This document shows positions 33,674 through 42,228 of a stretch of DNA of 64,000 bases, in pieces (within the stretch, counting starts at the first letter, position 1; the number at the start of each line of letters is the position of its first letter). Origin of the DNA: Bacillus pseudomycoides (GTDB lineage Bacteria; Bacillota; Bacilli; Bacillales; Bacillaceae_G); contig NZ_NUQE01000026.1 in the NCBI RefSeq assembly GCF_002582035.1, positions 1 through 64,000 on the forward strand, given 5' to 3'. The position numbers were made by a program, and so were the translations under genes. Under the pieces are notes generated by a model that saw only the letters and a list, made by a program, of their open reading frames with translations, ran no database searches and was not told where the DNA came from.

Positions 33674-34903
33674 TTAATATTTCGTTGTCAATTCAGGTGG
33701 ACCAAATTTCGGACCATACGGACCTTCATCAAGCCAGCGACCAAGTCTTGGGACAATGGATGTGAGTGAAGCAGCGACTGCTCGTTTCATATCAATTTCT
33801 TTTGCCTCTCCCTGCAAATGGTGGAGCGCGGTTGTAGATCCATCACGATTCCACTGGGCAGCAATTCTACGTTCTGTTGCTGAAGCTTCGATCGCTTCCC
33901 GACGCATTTCCTCCGTATCTGCCCTAAGGGCTTTTTCAATGCCGCGTACCGCAATAATCGCATCCGGCACACCCGAATTCAGTCCGCGGGCACCAAATGG
34001 TGCAAATAAATGAGCCGCTTCTCCAGCCAAAAGAACTCGGTGCTTTTCATCCGTAAATGAATTAGCGACTACTTGATGGAAACGATAAGAAGATATCCAG
34101 GTAATACGCTTTGCATATTTCGGATCCATTACTTTAGACAGCCACTTTTTCACACCTTCAATATTTGTAAATTCTTCAACGTCGTCGGCTTCAAGTAATT
34201 GAAGATCAACGCGCCATCCACCTTTAAAAGGAACGAGCATCACGTTACGGCGACCCATTGCTGGGTGATGATAATGGAAAATCCGTTCAAGAGGAAGGGG
34301 ATTTTCTTCATCCTCCTTGACATCTACAACGAGAAATGTATCGTTTGTGCGTGGCCCTTCCAGCTTAAGGCCCGCCTGGTCCCGAACCACTGAACGGGCA
34401 CCATCTGCCCCAATAATATACTTCGCTTCCCAAACATCACCTGATTCGGTAATTAATGTTATCCCATTGTCCTGAATGTTTAGTTTAACGACAGGTGCTT
34501 CCCATACAAACTTCACTCCGGCTTCAATGCAGGCGTTATAGATATGTTTTTCAATATGGTCTTGATGAAGTGCAGTAAAGTGCGGCAATTTATTTGGATC
34601 CTGGTTGTTGGTGACCCCATAATTTTTCACATATACTTCTTTTCCTTTATAAAGCGTTCGCTTTACTGGCCAGATAATTCCGTTTTTGGCTAATTCGAAG
34701 CCTAGTCCTTTTGATGTTTCTTCCAACAGTTTTAATGTCGCGCTGTGTAGATAGATCGCACGGCTGCCTGGACGCGGACGGCCTTTCGGCTCCGCTTCGA
34801 TAATCACGCATGAGATCCCCTTTTTTTGTAGCGCCAGCACGGCTGTCAACCCAACTGGTCCAGCTCCGACCACAATCACATCACATTTATTTACACTTTC
34901 CAT
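33674..34903 (-). CDS. FAD-dependent aromatic hydroxylase (class A), candidate CoA-thioester hydroxylase
   Basis: A 409-residue class A flavoprotein monooxygenase: GAGPVG at 13-18, the DG motif GADGARSVVRD at 165-175, and the FAD ribityl motif LLAGEAAHLFAPFGARGLNS at 291-310, where the usual GD is GE. It inserts one oxygen into a phenolic ring using NAD(P)H. With the CoA ligase and thioesterase in this operon it matches the PhgB-type role in Brevibacillus: hydroxylation of 4-hydroxybenzoyl-CoA with migration of the carboxyl thioester (NIH shift) to gentisyl-CoA. Alternatives are 3-hydroxybenzoate 6-hydroxylase or salicyl-CoA 5-hydroxylase, which would lead to the same product. Confidence 0.85.
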   Translation of the reverse strand: MESVNKCDVIVVGAGPVGLTAVLALQKKGISCVIIEAEPKGRPRPGSRAIYLHSATLKLLEETSKGLGFELAKNGIIWPVKRTLYKGKEVYVKNYGVTNNQDPNKLPHFTALHQDHIEKHIYNACIEAGVKFVWEAPVVKLNIQDNGITLITESGDVWEAKYIIGADGARSVVRDQAGLKLEGPRTNDTFLVVDVKEDEENPLPLERIFHYHHPAMGRRNVMLVPFKGGWRVDLQLLEADDVEEFTNIEGVKKWLSKVMDPKYAKRITWISSYRFHQVVANSFTDEKHRVLLAGEAAHLFAPFGARGLNSGVPDAIIAVRGIEKALRADTEEMRREAIEASATERRIAAQWNRDGSTTALHHLQGEAKEIDMKRAVAASLTSIVPRLGRWLDEGPYGPKFGPPELTTKY

Positions 34904-34945
34904 GAATTACGCCCCATTTCTAAGTTTTATGGCATATATAAAGGT

Positions 34946-34987
34946 AAAAGGTTATAGCTATGAATGATGAATTGGCTATAATCTTTT
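34946..34987 (-). terminator. Hairpin between thioesterase and monooxygenase genes
   Basis: AAAAGGTTATAGC with GCTATAATCTTTT (12 of 13). Placed between two genes of the aromatic operon, so it may lower rather than end transcription, or mark separate units. Confidence 0.45.
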
Positions 34988-35061
34988 ATTGTTTTAGGAG
35001 TATCATCTGAATTAAATGGTAAAAAAGTGATTCACTTCTTTCTTATCTGTCAACAATTGCT

Positions 35062-35484
35062 TCAATTCTTTACTATCCCTACATATTCAGGCATCATTTT
35101 TTCTCGGATATGATTCGGAATCGGATGAGCCTTCGGTTTTTCTTTAAACGATGTCCAAGCCCGAATTTCATATCCTTCCGCTACCATCTTTTCATCTTTG
35201 AGAAACATGTGGCTTATTTTGAATACCTTTTGGTGCATTTCCACGACTGAACTGCGAACGGTCACATGATCTTCAAAAAATAGCGGACTCTTAAACTGAC
35301 AATTCGCTTCAAGAAGCGGAACACTGATTTGCTGCTCAACATACAAAGTAGATGATGGAGACCCTATAGCAGCTAAAAATTCATGTGTGGCATCGTCCAT
35401 CCATTTATAAAAGTTCGGATAAAATACAATTCCCGCAGCATCGGTATCTCCCCACCTTACTCTAAACTTGTAATCTACGATCAT
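35062..35484 (-). CDS. Hot-dog acyl-CoA thioesterase, 4HBT-like
   Basis: A 140-residue 4-hydroxybenzoyl-CoA thioesterase-type protein: FRVRWGDTDAAGIVFYPNFY with Asp15 as the expected catalytic residue, then LEANCQFKSPLFFEDHVTVR and a typical C-terminal strand EGYEIRAWTSF. It would release a free aromatic acid from its CoA thioester. ATG 35484 is used because AAAGGAG lies upstream. Its C-terminal region is repeated in the pseudogene at 46663-46856. In a CoA-dependent NIH-shift route it would free gentisate from gentisyl-CoA (PhgC-like). Confidence 0.85.
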   Translation of the reverse strand: MIVDYKFRVRWGDTDAAGIVFYPNFYKWMDDATHEFLAAIGSPSSTLYVEQQISVPLLEANCQFKSPLFFEDHVTVRSSVVEMHQKVFKISHMFLKDEKMVAEGYEIRAWTSFKEKPKAHPIPNHIREKMMPEYVGIVKN

Positions 35485-35647
35485 TTTCACCAACTCCTTT
35501 ATACTTTTATTGTTAAGCACCTCTATATATTTTCAATATTCAAAAAGTTAATAACAAATAAATCCCAACATTCTATTTCTTCAAGATTTCATAAAATCAT
35601 TGACGGGAACACATATTTGTATTTCTGTCAAATAATTTATCGCCCTA

Positions 35648-36832
35648 TTACAATCGTTCCCAAATGGATGCTATCCCTTGCCCCCCACCAATACAGACAG
35701 CAGAAGCTCCATACCTTTTATTACGTCTTTTTAATTCATAAGCAAGGGAAAGAGTAATTCTTGTACCACTAGCCGCAAGTGGATGACCTAGCGCAATCGC
35801 ACCGCCATTCACATTTCCCTTCTCCGGGTCAAAACCTAGCTCTTTCTGGCATGCTAAATACTGTGCAGAGAAAGCTTCATTGATTTCAATTAAGTCTAAA
35901 TCTTCCATTCTTAATCCCGCTTTTTGTAAAGCATTTTGAATCGCAGGTACTGGTCCAATCCCCATGTATTTTGGATCAACACCAACCACATCCCAGGAAA
36001 CCAGTCTCGCAATAGGCCTCAGACCTTTTTCTTCAGCATATTCACTTGAAGTGACAATAACAGCCGCAGCACCATCAACCATTCCACTCGCGTTTCCAGG
36101 TGTCACAACGCCATTTTCGATAAAGCGGGCTTTTAGTTTACCGAGCTTTTCCATGCTTGTTTTTCGAACATGTTCATCTTCTTCAACCACTCTGCTTCCT
36201 TTTCTGTCCGGAATCGTTATCGGAACGATTTCTTCTTTCAAATGTCCTTTTTCCATCGCTGCCAGCGCCCGCTCATGACTTAATAATGCATGACTGTCAA
36301 TCTCTTCACGAGTGATTCTATATTTTTCTGCTAAATTTTCCGCAGTAACAGCCATACTACATCCACCATACGTATCATATAATCCATCCCACACCCAATC
36401 TTCTATAGTAGGCCCACCCAACGGGCTCCCCCATCTCATTCCAGGAATCACGTGCGGGACTTGACTCATACTTTCCGTTCCTCCGGCCAACACCACTTTT
36501 GCTTCGTCGTTCATAATATAGCGTGCGGCCGTCAAAATAGCTTCTAAACCAGTTCCGCATAGGCGATTAATTGTTAATGCGGGTACATGGATGGGAAGCC
36601 CTGCCTTTAAACCTACATGACGAGCAAGATAATGTGCATCTTTACTGGACTGCTGGACATTTCCAAATACGACTTGATCTATTTCCTCTGGGTCAATTTT
36701 CGCTTTACGAATCGCTTCTCGTGCTGCTTCCGCTCCTAAATCTGTTGCGGAAATCCCTCTAAATGTGCCTGAAATTTCTGTAAATGCAGTGCGTGCTCCA
36801 TCTATCAGTACGATATTGCTCACTCTATCCAT
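35648..36832 (-). CDS. Thiolase (acetyl-CoA acyltransferase)
   Basis: A 394-residue thiolase with Cys92 (INRLCGTGLEAI), the second active-site segment INEAFSAQYLACQ, GGAIALGHPLAASG with His, and the C-terminal CIGGGQG. It cleaves or forms beta-ketoacyl-CoA. Position between the CoA ligase and the thioesterase suggests shortening of a side chain (for example of a hydroxyphenylpropanoid CoA) before ring hydroxylation; the sequence does not show the substrate. A cre-like sequence lies at 36843-36856 just upstream. Confidence 0.92.
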   Translation of the reverse strand: MDRVSNIVLIDGARTAFTEISGTFRGISATDLGAEAAREAIRKAKIDPEEIDQVVFGNVQQSSKDAHYLARHVGLKAGLPIHVPALTINRLCGTGLEAILTAARYIMNDEAKVVLAGGTESMSQVPHVIPGMRWGSPLGGPTIEDWVWDGLYDTYGGCSMAVTAENLAEKYRITREEIDSHALLSHERALAAMEKGHLKEEIVPITIPDRKGSRVVEEDEHVRKTSMEKLGKLKARFIENGVVTPGNASGMVDGAAAVIVTSSEYAEEKGLRPIARLVSWDVVGVDPKYMGIGPVPAIQNALQKAGLRMEDLDLIEINEAFSAQYLACQKELGFDPEKGNVNGGAIALGHPLAASGTRITLSLAYELKRRNKRYGASAVCIGGGQGIASIWERL

Positions 36833-36842
36833 CTCCTCTTCA

Positions 36843-36856
36843 TTTAAACGTTTTCA
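36843..36856. promoter_or_regulatory. cre-like site before thiolase
   Basis: TTTAAACGTTTTCA matches the Bacillus cre consensus TGWAANCGNTNWCA at 13 of 14 positions. It lies in the 38-bp gap between the CoA ligase stop and the thiolase start. Confidence 0.35.
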
Positions 36857-36870
36857 TTTCAAACTATTTT

Positions 36871-38202
36871 TTACTTTTTATATAAATCTTCGGTTAATTT
36901 TGCTTTCATTTCAAAACGTGGTAGCGATTCTTCTAGAACGAGTTGAACATCAGCTGTGAAAAATAGTTTAGCTCGTAGCACAGATTCGATTTCTTTCTTC
37001 AATGTGCCTTTTTCATTTTCATTTAAGCCTTTTGAATACTCCACTTTAATTGGAAGTGGCGACTCCGCTAAAGGTGGCTTCTCTTTCAGTAGAATCCGAA
37101 TTTCACCTGTTGTTTTCGGCCTAAAACTATTTACTACATCCTTGATCGCTGATGGAAAAACATTCACTCCGCGAACGATTAACATATCGTCGGTTCTTCC
37201 AACACAGCGCAGACGGAAACTGCGTCGTCCACACTTACATGGCGTTGTATCGACCTGAACTAGATCTCTTGTTCTGAATCGGACAAGCGGGACACATTCA
37301 CGGTCAATGGCTGTATAAACAAGTTCACCCTCCATATGGTCGCTATGTGGAACAACTTCTCCTGTTTCAGGATCAATGATTTCGCAAATGACGTAATCCG
37401 ATCCGATGAAGTGCATACCATTCTGCTCTTGGCATTCACTGAACATCACGGGAGCCATATCGGCATTTCCCATCGCTTCCACGACTTTGCACCCCCAATC
37501 CTGTTCAATTTTTTTACGAACCTCAGGTAATCCCCCACCTGGCTCGCCACCGACAGACATGAGTTTAATGCTTAACTCGGAAGGCTCCATGTTGTAATTT
37601 CTTCTGACAAATTCAGCTAAATGAGATGCATAAGATGGCGTACAGAACAAAGCGTCAGCCTCGAAGTCGATGATACTTCTAATGACTCGATCCGAGGCAC
37701 CTGTACCAATCGGAATAAAAGTGGCGCCTAACCTTTCTATTCCATCCTTGAAGGAACTTCCAACAAAGAAGGAAAGGCCCATTGCGAAAACAACTTTGCT
37801 TTCTTTTCTAATCCCATGAGTATATGCAGCTCTTGCTAGCATTTCTATCCAAACATCATAATCATGTCTCGTGATTCCAACATAAGTCGGTCGGCCAGTC
37901 GTACCAGACGATGAATGCACACGAATAACTTCTTTCATATCGACAATCGCATGCGAACCTAGTGGTGGCAATACATTTTGGCTTTCCCTGATTTCATGCT
38001 TATAGGTAAACGGCAGTTTTGCTAAATCAGTTAACTCTTTAATGTCGCTTCTTTCAATACCTAATTCTTTAAACTTGTTCTGATAGAATTTCGAATTCCC
38101 AAAAATATAATCCAGTTGTTTTTGAAGTTTTTGAGATTGAATATCCTCCACGTGAATGCCAGGCTCCATAAACACTTCTTTTTTCCTTTCAGAAATTATC
38201 AT
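36871..38202 (-). CDS. PaaK-like aromatic acyl-CoA ligase
   Basis: A 443-residue adenylate-forming ligase of the phenylacetate-CoA ligase family: P-loop VHSSSGTTGRPTYVG near 97, CTPSYASHLAEF near 192, VEAMGNADMAPVMFSE near 246, LVRFRTRDL near 317, CKCGRR (zinc-like Cys pair) near 333 and VRGVNVFP near 355. It converts an aromatic acid to its CoA thioester with ATP. ATG 38202 (AAAGGGAGA upstream) is preferred over the farther 38271. As first gene of the operon it would start the route to gentisate. Candidates are 4-hydroxybenzoate, salicylate or a phenylpropanoid; phenylacetate is less likely because no paa genes follow. Confidence 0.9.
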   Translation of the reverse strand: MIISERKKEVFMEPGIHVEDIQSQKLQKQLDYIFGNSKFYQNKFKELGIERSDIKELTDLAKLPFTYKHEIRESQNVLPPLGSHAIVDMKEVIRVHSSSGTTGRPTYVGITRHDYDVWIEMLARAAYTHGIRKESKVVFAMGLSFFVGSSFKDGIERLGATFIPIGTGASDRVIRSIIDFEADALFCTPSYASHLAEFVRRNYNMEPSELSIKLMSVGGEPGGGLPEVRKKIEQDWGCKVVEAMGNADMAPVMFSECQEQNGMHFIGSDYVICEIIDPETGEVVPHSDHMEGELVYTAIDRECVPLVRFRTRDLVQVDTTPCKCGRRSFRLRCVGRTDDMLIVRGVNVFPSAIKDVVNSFRPKTTGEIRILLKEKPPLAESPLPIKVEYSKGLNENEKGTLKKEIESVLRAKLFFTADVQLVLEESLPRFEMKAKLTEDLYKK

Positions 38203-38219
38203 TATCGTTCTCCCTTTAA

Positions 38220-38233
38220 TGTAATTGCTTTCA
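38220..38233. promoter_or_regulatory. cre-like site before the CoA ligase
   Basis: TGTAATTGCTTTCA matches the cre consensus at 13 of 14 positions, 18 bp upstream of the ligase start. Suggests carbon catabolite control by CcpA; low specificity for single sites. Confidence 0.35.
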
Positions 38234-38492
38234 TAATTACTATTTTGAATATTATCACAATATTTTGTCATTTATAAACCAAACATTCTTCTATGTGGAA
38301 ATTATATTTTTATTTTTAGAATATTCAATCAAGAATATTTTCTAGCGCTTTCCGATTTATAGCGAAAAGGTATCTTTTTTCTTCCGAAAAAGGATATTTT
38401 CTTGTATAAAACAATCTTCATGACCTATCCTTTCTTCGTTGCTTTGTATTGCTACAAATTAACGTGGTGAATGGTTAAAGGTGCATAATAAA

Positions 38493-38525
38493 AAAAGAGT
38501 TTTCTGACTGTCAGAAAACTCTTTT
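38493..38525 (-). terminator. Terminator of the IclR gene
   Basis: AAAAGAGTTTTCTGA with TCAGAAAACTCTTTT, exact 15-bp arms with a 3-nt loop. Confidence 0.8.
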
Positions 38526-38540
38526 GATACTTCTTCTTTA

Positions 38541-39296
38541 TTAATGATTCCTGTATAAGGATTTTTCCAATTCTATCGTGGATTCTACCACCATTTTTAC
38601 ATATGTATTAATAAAGGAAGGCCGAATGCGTTGCTCAGGACCAATTAATTCAATGGCAGCTATAATGTCTCCACTCTTATTTTTTACTGGTGCAGCAATT
38701 GATGTTAATCCAGAAGAAAAGTTGTTATAACTAATTGCGTACCCCTTTTCTTGAACGTGCAATAACTCGGTTAAATCATACTGAAGCTTATCTGTTTTAT
38801 TAAATGTTGCATCCATGGAAATAATCCCCTCTATTTCCTCTTCCGATTTAGTGGAAATTAACACATTTCCTGCGCTTGTACTTAAGACAGGCTGAGATTT
38901 TCCTACGTACGTCAATCCATCATAAATAGGACGATCAGAATCCACTGTATTAACATAAAACGTTTGATTATTATATAAAATGCAGAGTGAGGATACCTCA
39001 TTCACCTTTTTAGCCAGTGAATACAAAATTGTCGTAGATGCATTATATAAGGCCAAATCTTTTATTAAAACGGATTCTAATGCGCGTATAGCAATACCAA
39101 GACGATATTTATTATTTATAGTATCTTTTGCAATGAATCCTTCTTTTTTAAGCGTGGACAGCAATCGATGAGCTGTACTGTCAGCAATCGAAAGCCGGTC
39201 TGCAATCTCTTTCACACTAAAATCTGGTTCCTCAACACTAAATATCTCTAGTATACGTAATGCATTTTCAAGTGATGAAAAGCTTCTTTGTTTCAT
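38541..39296 (-). CDS. IclR family regulator 1
   Basis: A 251-residue IclR protein: N-terminal winged helix (FSVKEIADRLSIADSTAHRL near 22-41) and the effector-binding C-terminal domain (GNVLISTKSEEEIEGI, then ISYNNFSSGLTSIAAPVKNK). IclR proteins control aromatic-acid operons such as pca and pob. It lies upstream of the aromatic operon on the same strand, after a second IclR gene. Confidence 0.9.
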   Translation of the reverse strand: MKQRSFSSLENALRILEIFSVEEPDFSVKEIADRLSIADSTAHRLLSTLKKEGFIAKDTINNKYRLGIAIRALESVLIKDLALYNASTTILYSLAKKVNEVSSLCILYNNQTFYVNTVDSDRPIYDGLTYVGKSQPVLSTSAGNVLISTKSEEEIEGIISMDATFNKTDKLQYDLTELLHVQEKGYAISYNNFSSGLTSIAAPVKNKSGDIIAAIELIGPEQRIRPSFINTYVKMVVESTIELEKSLYRNH

Positions 39297-39328
39297 TACC
39301 TTTCCTTCTTTCTTATTCCATAATCATA

Positions 39329-40105
39329 TTAATAGATATATCCAAGGCTTTTCGAAATGTCTTTTCCTGCTTTCACCGTACCTTCTACAATTTGTGGAAT
39401 ATCTATCCGGTTACTAGGTCCAGTAATACTGATTGAAGCAACGACAGATTCATTATAATCGTAGATAGGAGCTGCTATACTGGTTATGCCTTCGCTAAAT
39501 TCATCTATACAAACTGCATATCCTTGCTTTTTGATTTGACTAAGATGACTCTTTAATTCTCTTGCATCTCTAACCGTTTTTGAACTAAATTGATGAAACC
39601 GTTGCAGTTCAATCGTTTTAATAATTTTTTCCTGTTCTGTTTGTTCTTTAAAAGCAAGTATAACTTTTCCGCATCCAGTGCAGTATACTGGATTATTCTT
39701 TCCAATGTGGGAAGATAGGCGGACTGGATGTAAGCCTTCCATTTTGTCCAAATAAATCGTTTCTGTTCCTTCTAAAACTCCAATATGGACAGATTCGCCA
39801 AAATCGTTGACTAATTTTTTTAAAATTGGCCGAGCTTCCCGATGAATTTCCATTGTTGTTTTGACAATACCGGATAATTTTAAAATCGACAGACTAAGCC
39901 TATATTTTTTAGTTCCTGACCCCCTCTCCAAATACCCATAGTTTTCCAATACATTCAAAAGGCGCTTTGTAGTACTGATACTCATGGATTTTTTTCTAGC
40001 AATCTCTGACAATGTCCATTCCCGTTTTTCTACTGTGAACAAACGTAAGATTTGCATAGCGTTTTGCACAGTCTGGATTGTATAATCTCTATTAATGTCA
40101 TTCAC
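39329..40105 (-). CDS. IclR family regulator 2
   Basis: A 258-residue IclR protein: helix-turn-helix WTLSEIARKKSMSISTTKRL near 36-55, effector domain GKVILAFKEQTEQEKIIKTI and GYAVCIDEFSEGITSIAAPI. GTG start at 40105 with AAGGGG directly upstream, so the exact start is uncertain. Its gene and IclR 1 are only 32 bp apart and were probably duplicated, though the sequences are now clearly different. It is divergent from the relic and MFS gene on the plus strand, so it probably controls the carrier. Confidence 0.88.
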   Translation of the reverse strand: MNDINRDYTIQTVQNAMQILRLFTVEKREWTLSEIARKKSMSISTTKRLLNVLENYGYLERGSGTKKYRLSLSILKLSGIVKTTMEIHREARPILKKLVNDFGESVHIGVLEGTETIYLDKMEGLHPVRLSSHIGKNNPVYCTGCGKVILAFKEQTEQEKIIKTIELQRFHQFSSKTVRDARELKSHLSQIKKQGYAVCIDEFSEGITSIAAPIYDYNESVVASISITGPSNRIDIPQIVEGTVKAGKDISKSLGYIY

Positions 40106-40499
40106 CCCTTAAAATTCTCTACTACTTTGTAATACATATTATTTTCTTTATATCAGATTTTAGCAATTGTTAAATGTAATAAGAAATTTTTTTCCTTTCT
40201 CAAAAGTCTTCTATCAATAAAATAACAAAAAGAATAGCTCAAATGTATTTTTATACTCTATCCGTCTAATCAGGCCCTAGTTCATTGTTTAGATGGATAA
40301 GCCTCTTATTGTCGATAAAATTCCCTGCTCGAAAAGAAATATTTTAACTGATATTAATAGACTATTTTAAATATACATTATTTTCTCAACTTTTTGAAAA
40401 AATAAATATAATTATCATATAGCAGAATTTCTTTATTTATATACGACAAAATCACGTGTTACTATCAATCCAATCATTAAAAAGGGGGGATTATTTTGA
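40106..40499. other. Intergenic region between IclR 2 and the PaaK relic
   Basis: No supported gene. It holds divergent promoters of IclR 2 and, to the right, the former promoter of the PaaK relic; AAGGGGGG at 40481-40488 is a leftover ribosome site. Confidence 0.4.
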
Positions 40500-40813
40500 A
40501 CTTACAAAGGGAAAATTGAAGCGAAAAGTCAAAAAGACCGTAATGAGGAGTTTATTAAGCAGATGGATTATGTTTTTAAGAAATCCAACTTTTATAAATA
40601 GCAATCTTCTAAACAAGGAACCCTTAGATTAGATATTTAGCAGACCTAAAAATGTTAGCGTTTACAACAAAAACAATTACGCGAAAGCCAAAATATGTCT
40701 TCCTACTAACAAAATCATCTCTCACAGCAGAAGTTTTGTAAGTTCTTGATGGAACTTTACCTATATTTAAAACGAAAGCGAAACTGACTGAAATGCTCTC
40801 TAATTGTGATTAG
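40500..40813 (+). pseudogene. PaaK-like ligase relic with internal deletion
   Basis: Plus-strand codons read FIKQMDYVFKKSNFYK, similar to LQKQLDYIFGNSKFYQ of the intact ligase. A stop and frame change follow, then YLADLKMLAFTTKTITRKPK, similar to LTDLAKLPFTYKHEIRES. Immediately after, in the same frame, comes VLDGTLPIFKTKAKLTEML, similar to the extreme C-terminus LEESLPRFEMKAKLTEDLYK. About 330 central residues including the P-loop are gone. Confidence 0.72.
40653..40666. promoter_or_regulatory. cre-like sequence in the PaaK relic
   Basis: TGTTAGCGTTTACA matches the cre consensus at 13 of 14 positions, about 245 bp upstream of the MFS gene start. Confidence 0.3.
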
Positions 40814-40910
40814 AGATAAGCTATCAAATCTGTGAGTATATTCACCAAAGCAATTTGCTAAATATTGTAGAGCCTAATGATGATTCGTTATTTTAGGAGG
40901 AATGTTTAAT

Positions 40911-42227
40911 ATGAATTCATTAAATCAATCAATTGAAAGTACAACAATCAAAAAAACAATGATACGCATTTTACCATTTACGTTTATATGTTATGTCATT
41001 GCTTATTTGGATCGTGTGAATTTAGGTTTTGCAGCTTTAGAAATGAATGCAAGTCTGGGGCTATCCGCAGAAGTTTTTGGGTTATTATCAGGTATTTTCT
41101 TTCTTGGGTATTTCCTATTTGAAATACCCAGCAATATGATCATGCACAAAGTTGGCGCGAAGGTTTGGATTGCTAGAATTATGATTTCATGGGGCATCAT
41201 AGTAGCTTTAACAGCATTTGTACAATCGGCCACACATTTGTACATTGCTCGCTTTTCACTCGGAATTGCTGAGGCAGGCTTTTTTCCAGGAGTTATTTTA
41301 TATTTTACATATTGGTTTCGAAATAAAGAAAGAGGGCGCGCTTCCGCCTCTCTCCTTATGGCTTTGCCGATTGGTACGATTATAGGGGCCCCATTATCTA
41401 CCTGGATTATGGATAACATTGCATGGTATGGGATAGCTGGTTGGAGATGGATGTTTATTCTCGAAGGAATCCCAGCCATTATTTTAGGAGTTGTCACGCT
41501 GTTTTACTTAAATAATCGTCCGAAAGATGCTACATGGTTAAAAGAGGAAGAAAAAAATTGGCTAGAAAATGAACTGGATAGAGAAAGACGTCAAAGCCTT
41601 GCAGTAAATAAAGCATCGAAATTAGAAATGTTTAAAGACTCGAAGGTATGGAAATTGGCCTTTATTTATTTTGCTAATTACACAGCAATATACGGTCTTA
41701 GTTTTTGGCTTCCGAGTATCATTAAATCATTTGCCACTAATTCAAATAATATTGAAATTGGCTGGTTAACGATTATACCGGCACTAATCGGTATCCCTTC
41801 CATGTTACTCTTTGGATGGAGTTCTGACAAAAGAAATGAACATAAGAAACATTTGATTGCAAGCTTCCTCATTGCAGCTTCAGGTTTTATTTTGTGTGGA
41901 TTTGCCGATAGTGCTTTGACGATGATAACGTTGATTGCTTTCGCAGCGATTGGATTGTATGGATTTGTAGGCGCCTTTTTCTCATTTATGACCCTGTTTT
42001 TCACGGAATCAACCGCCCCAGCCGGCATTGCAACGGTGAATGCATTTGCGAGTTTAGGTGGATTTTTGGGCCCAATGATCTTCGGAAAATTAGCCATTTC
42101 AAACGGGATGTTCGTGATTGGTGCATTAGCAATTTTGGCTTGTGTGGTCACCCTATCTCTGAGACAAAATGGATTAAGTGTTGTAAATGGAAAAGAGAAT
42201 ATAGATAAAAATACTTTTAATCAGTGA
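40911..42227 (+). CDS. MFS transporter of the ACS (anion:cation symporter) family
   Basis: A 438-residue, twelve-helix carrier. LDRVNLGFAALEMNASLGLS at helix 1, GYFLFEIPSNMIMHKVGAKV at helices 2-3 (ACS signature), and the central loop PKDATWLKEEEKNWLENEL. Family members import phthalate, hydroxyphenylacetate, tartrate or glucarate. ATG 40911 is preferred to 40902 because AGGAGG ends only one base before 40902. Its position in the aromatic island suggests uptake of the aromatic acid. Confidence 0.9.
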   Translation: MNSLNQSIESTTIKKTMIRILPFTFICYVIAYLDRVNLGFAALEMNASLGLSAEVFGLLSGIFFLGYFLFEIPSNMIMHKVGAKVWIARIMISWGIIVALTAFVQSATHLYIARFSLGIAEAGFFPGVILYFTYWFRNKERGRASASLLMALPIGTIIGAPLSTWIMDNIAWYGIAGWRWMFILEGIPAIILGVVTLFYLNNRPKDATWLKEEEKNWLENELDRERRQSLAVNKASKLEMFKDSKVWKLAFIYFANYTAIYGLSFWLPSIIKSFATNSNNIEIGWLTIIPALIGIPSMLLFGWSSDKRNEHKKHLIASFLIAASGFILCGFADSALTMITLIAFAAIGLYGFVGAFFSFMTLFFTESTAPAGIATVNAFASLGGFLGPMIFGKLAISNGMFVIGALAILACVVTLSLRQNGLSVVNGKENIDKNTFNQ

Positions 42228-42228
42228 T

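Noticed and set aside
41003-42151. Minus-strand frames opposite the MFS gene
   Set aside because: Shadows of hydrophobic coding sequence; no ribosome sites.
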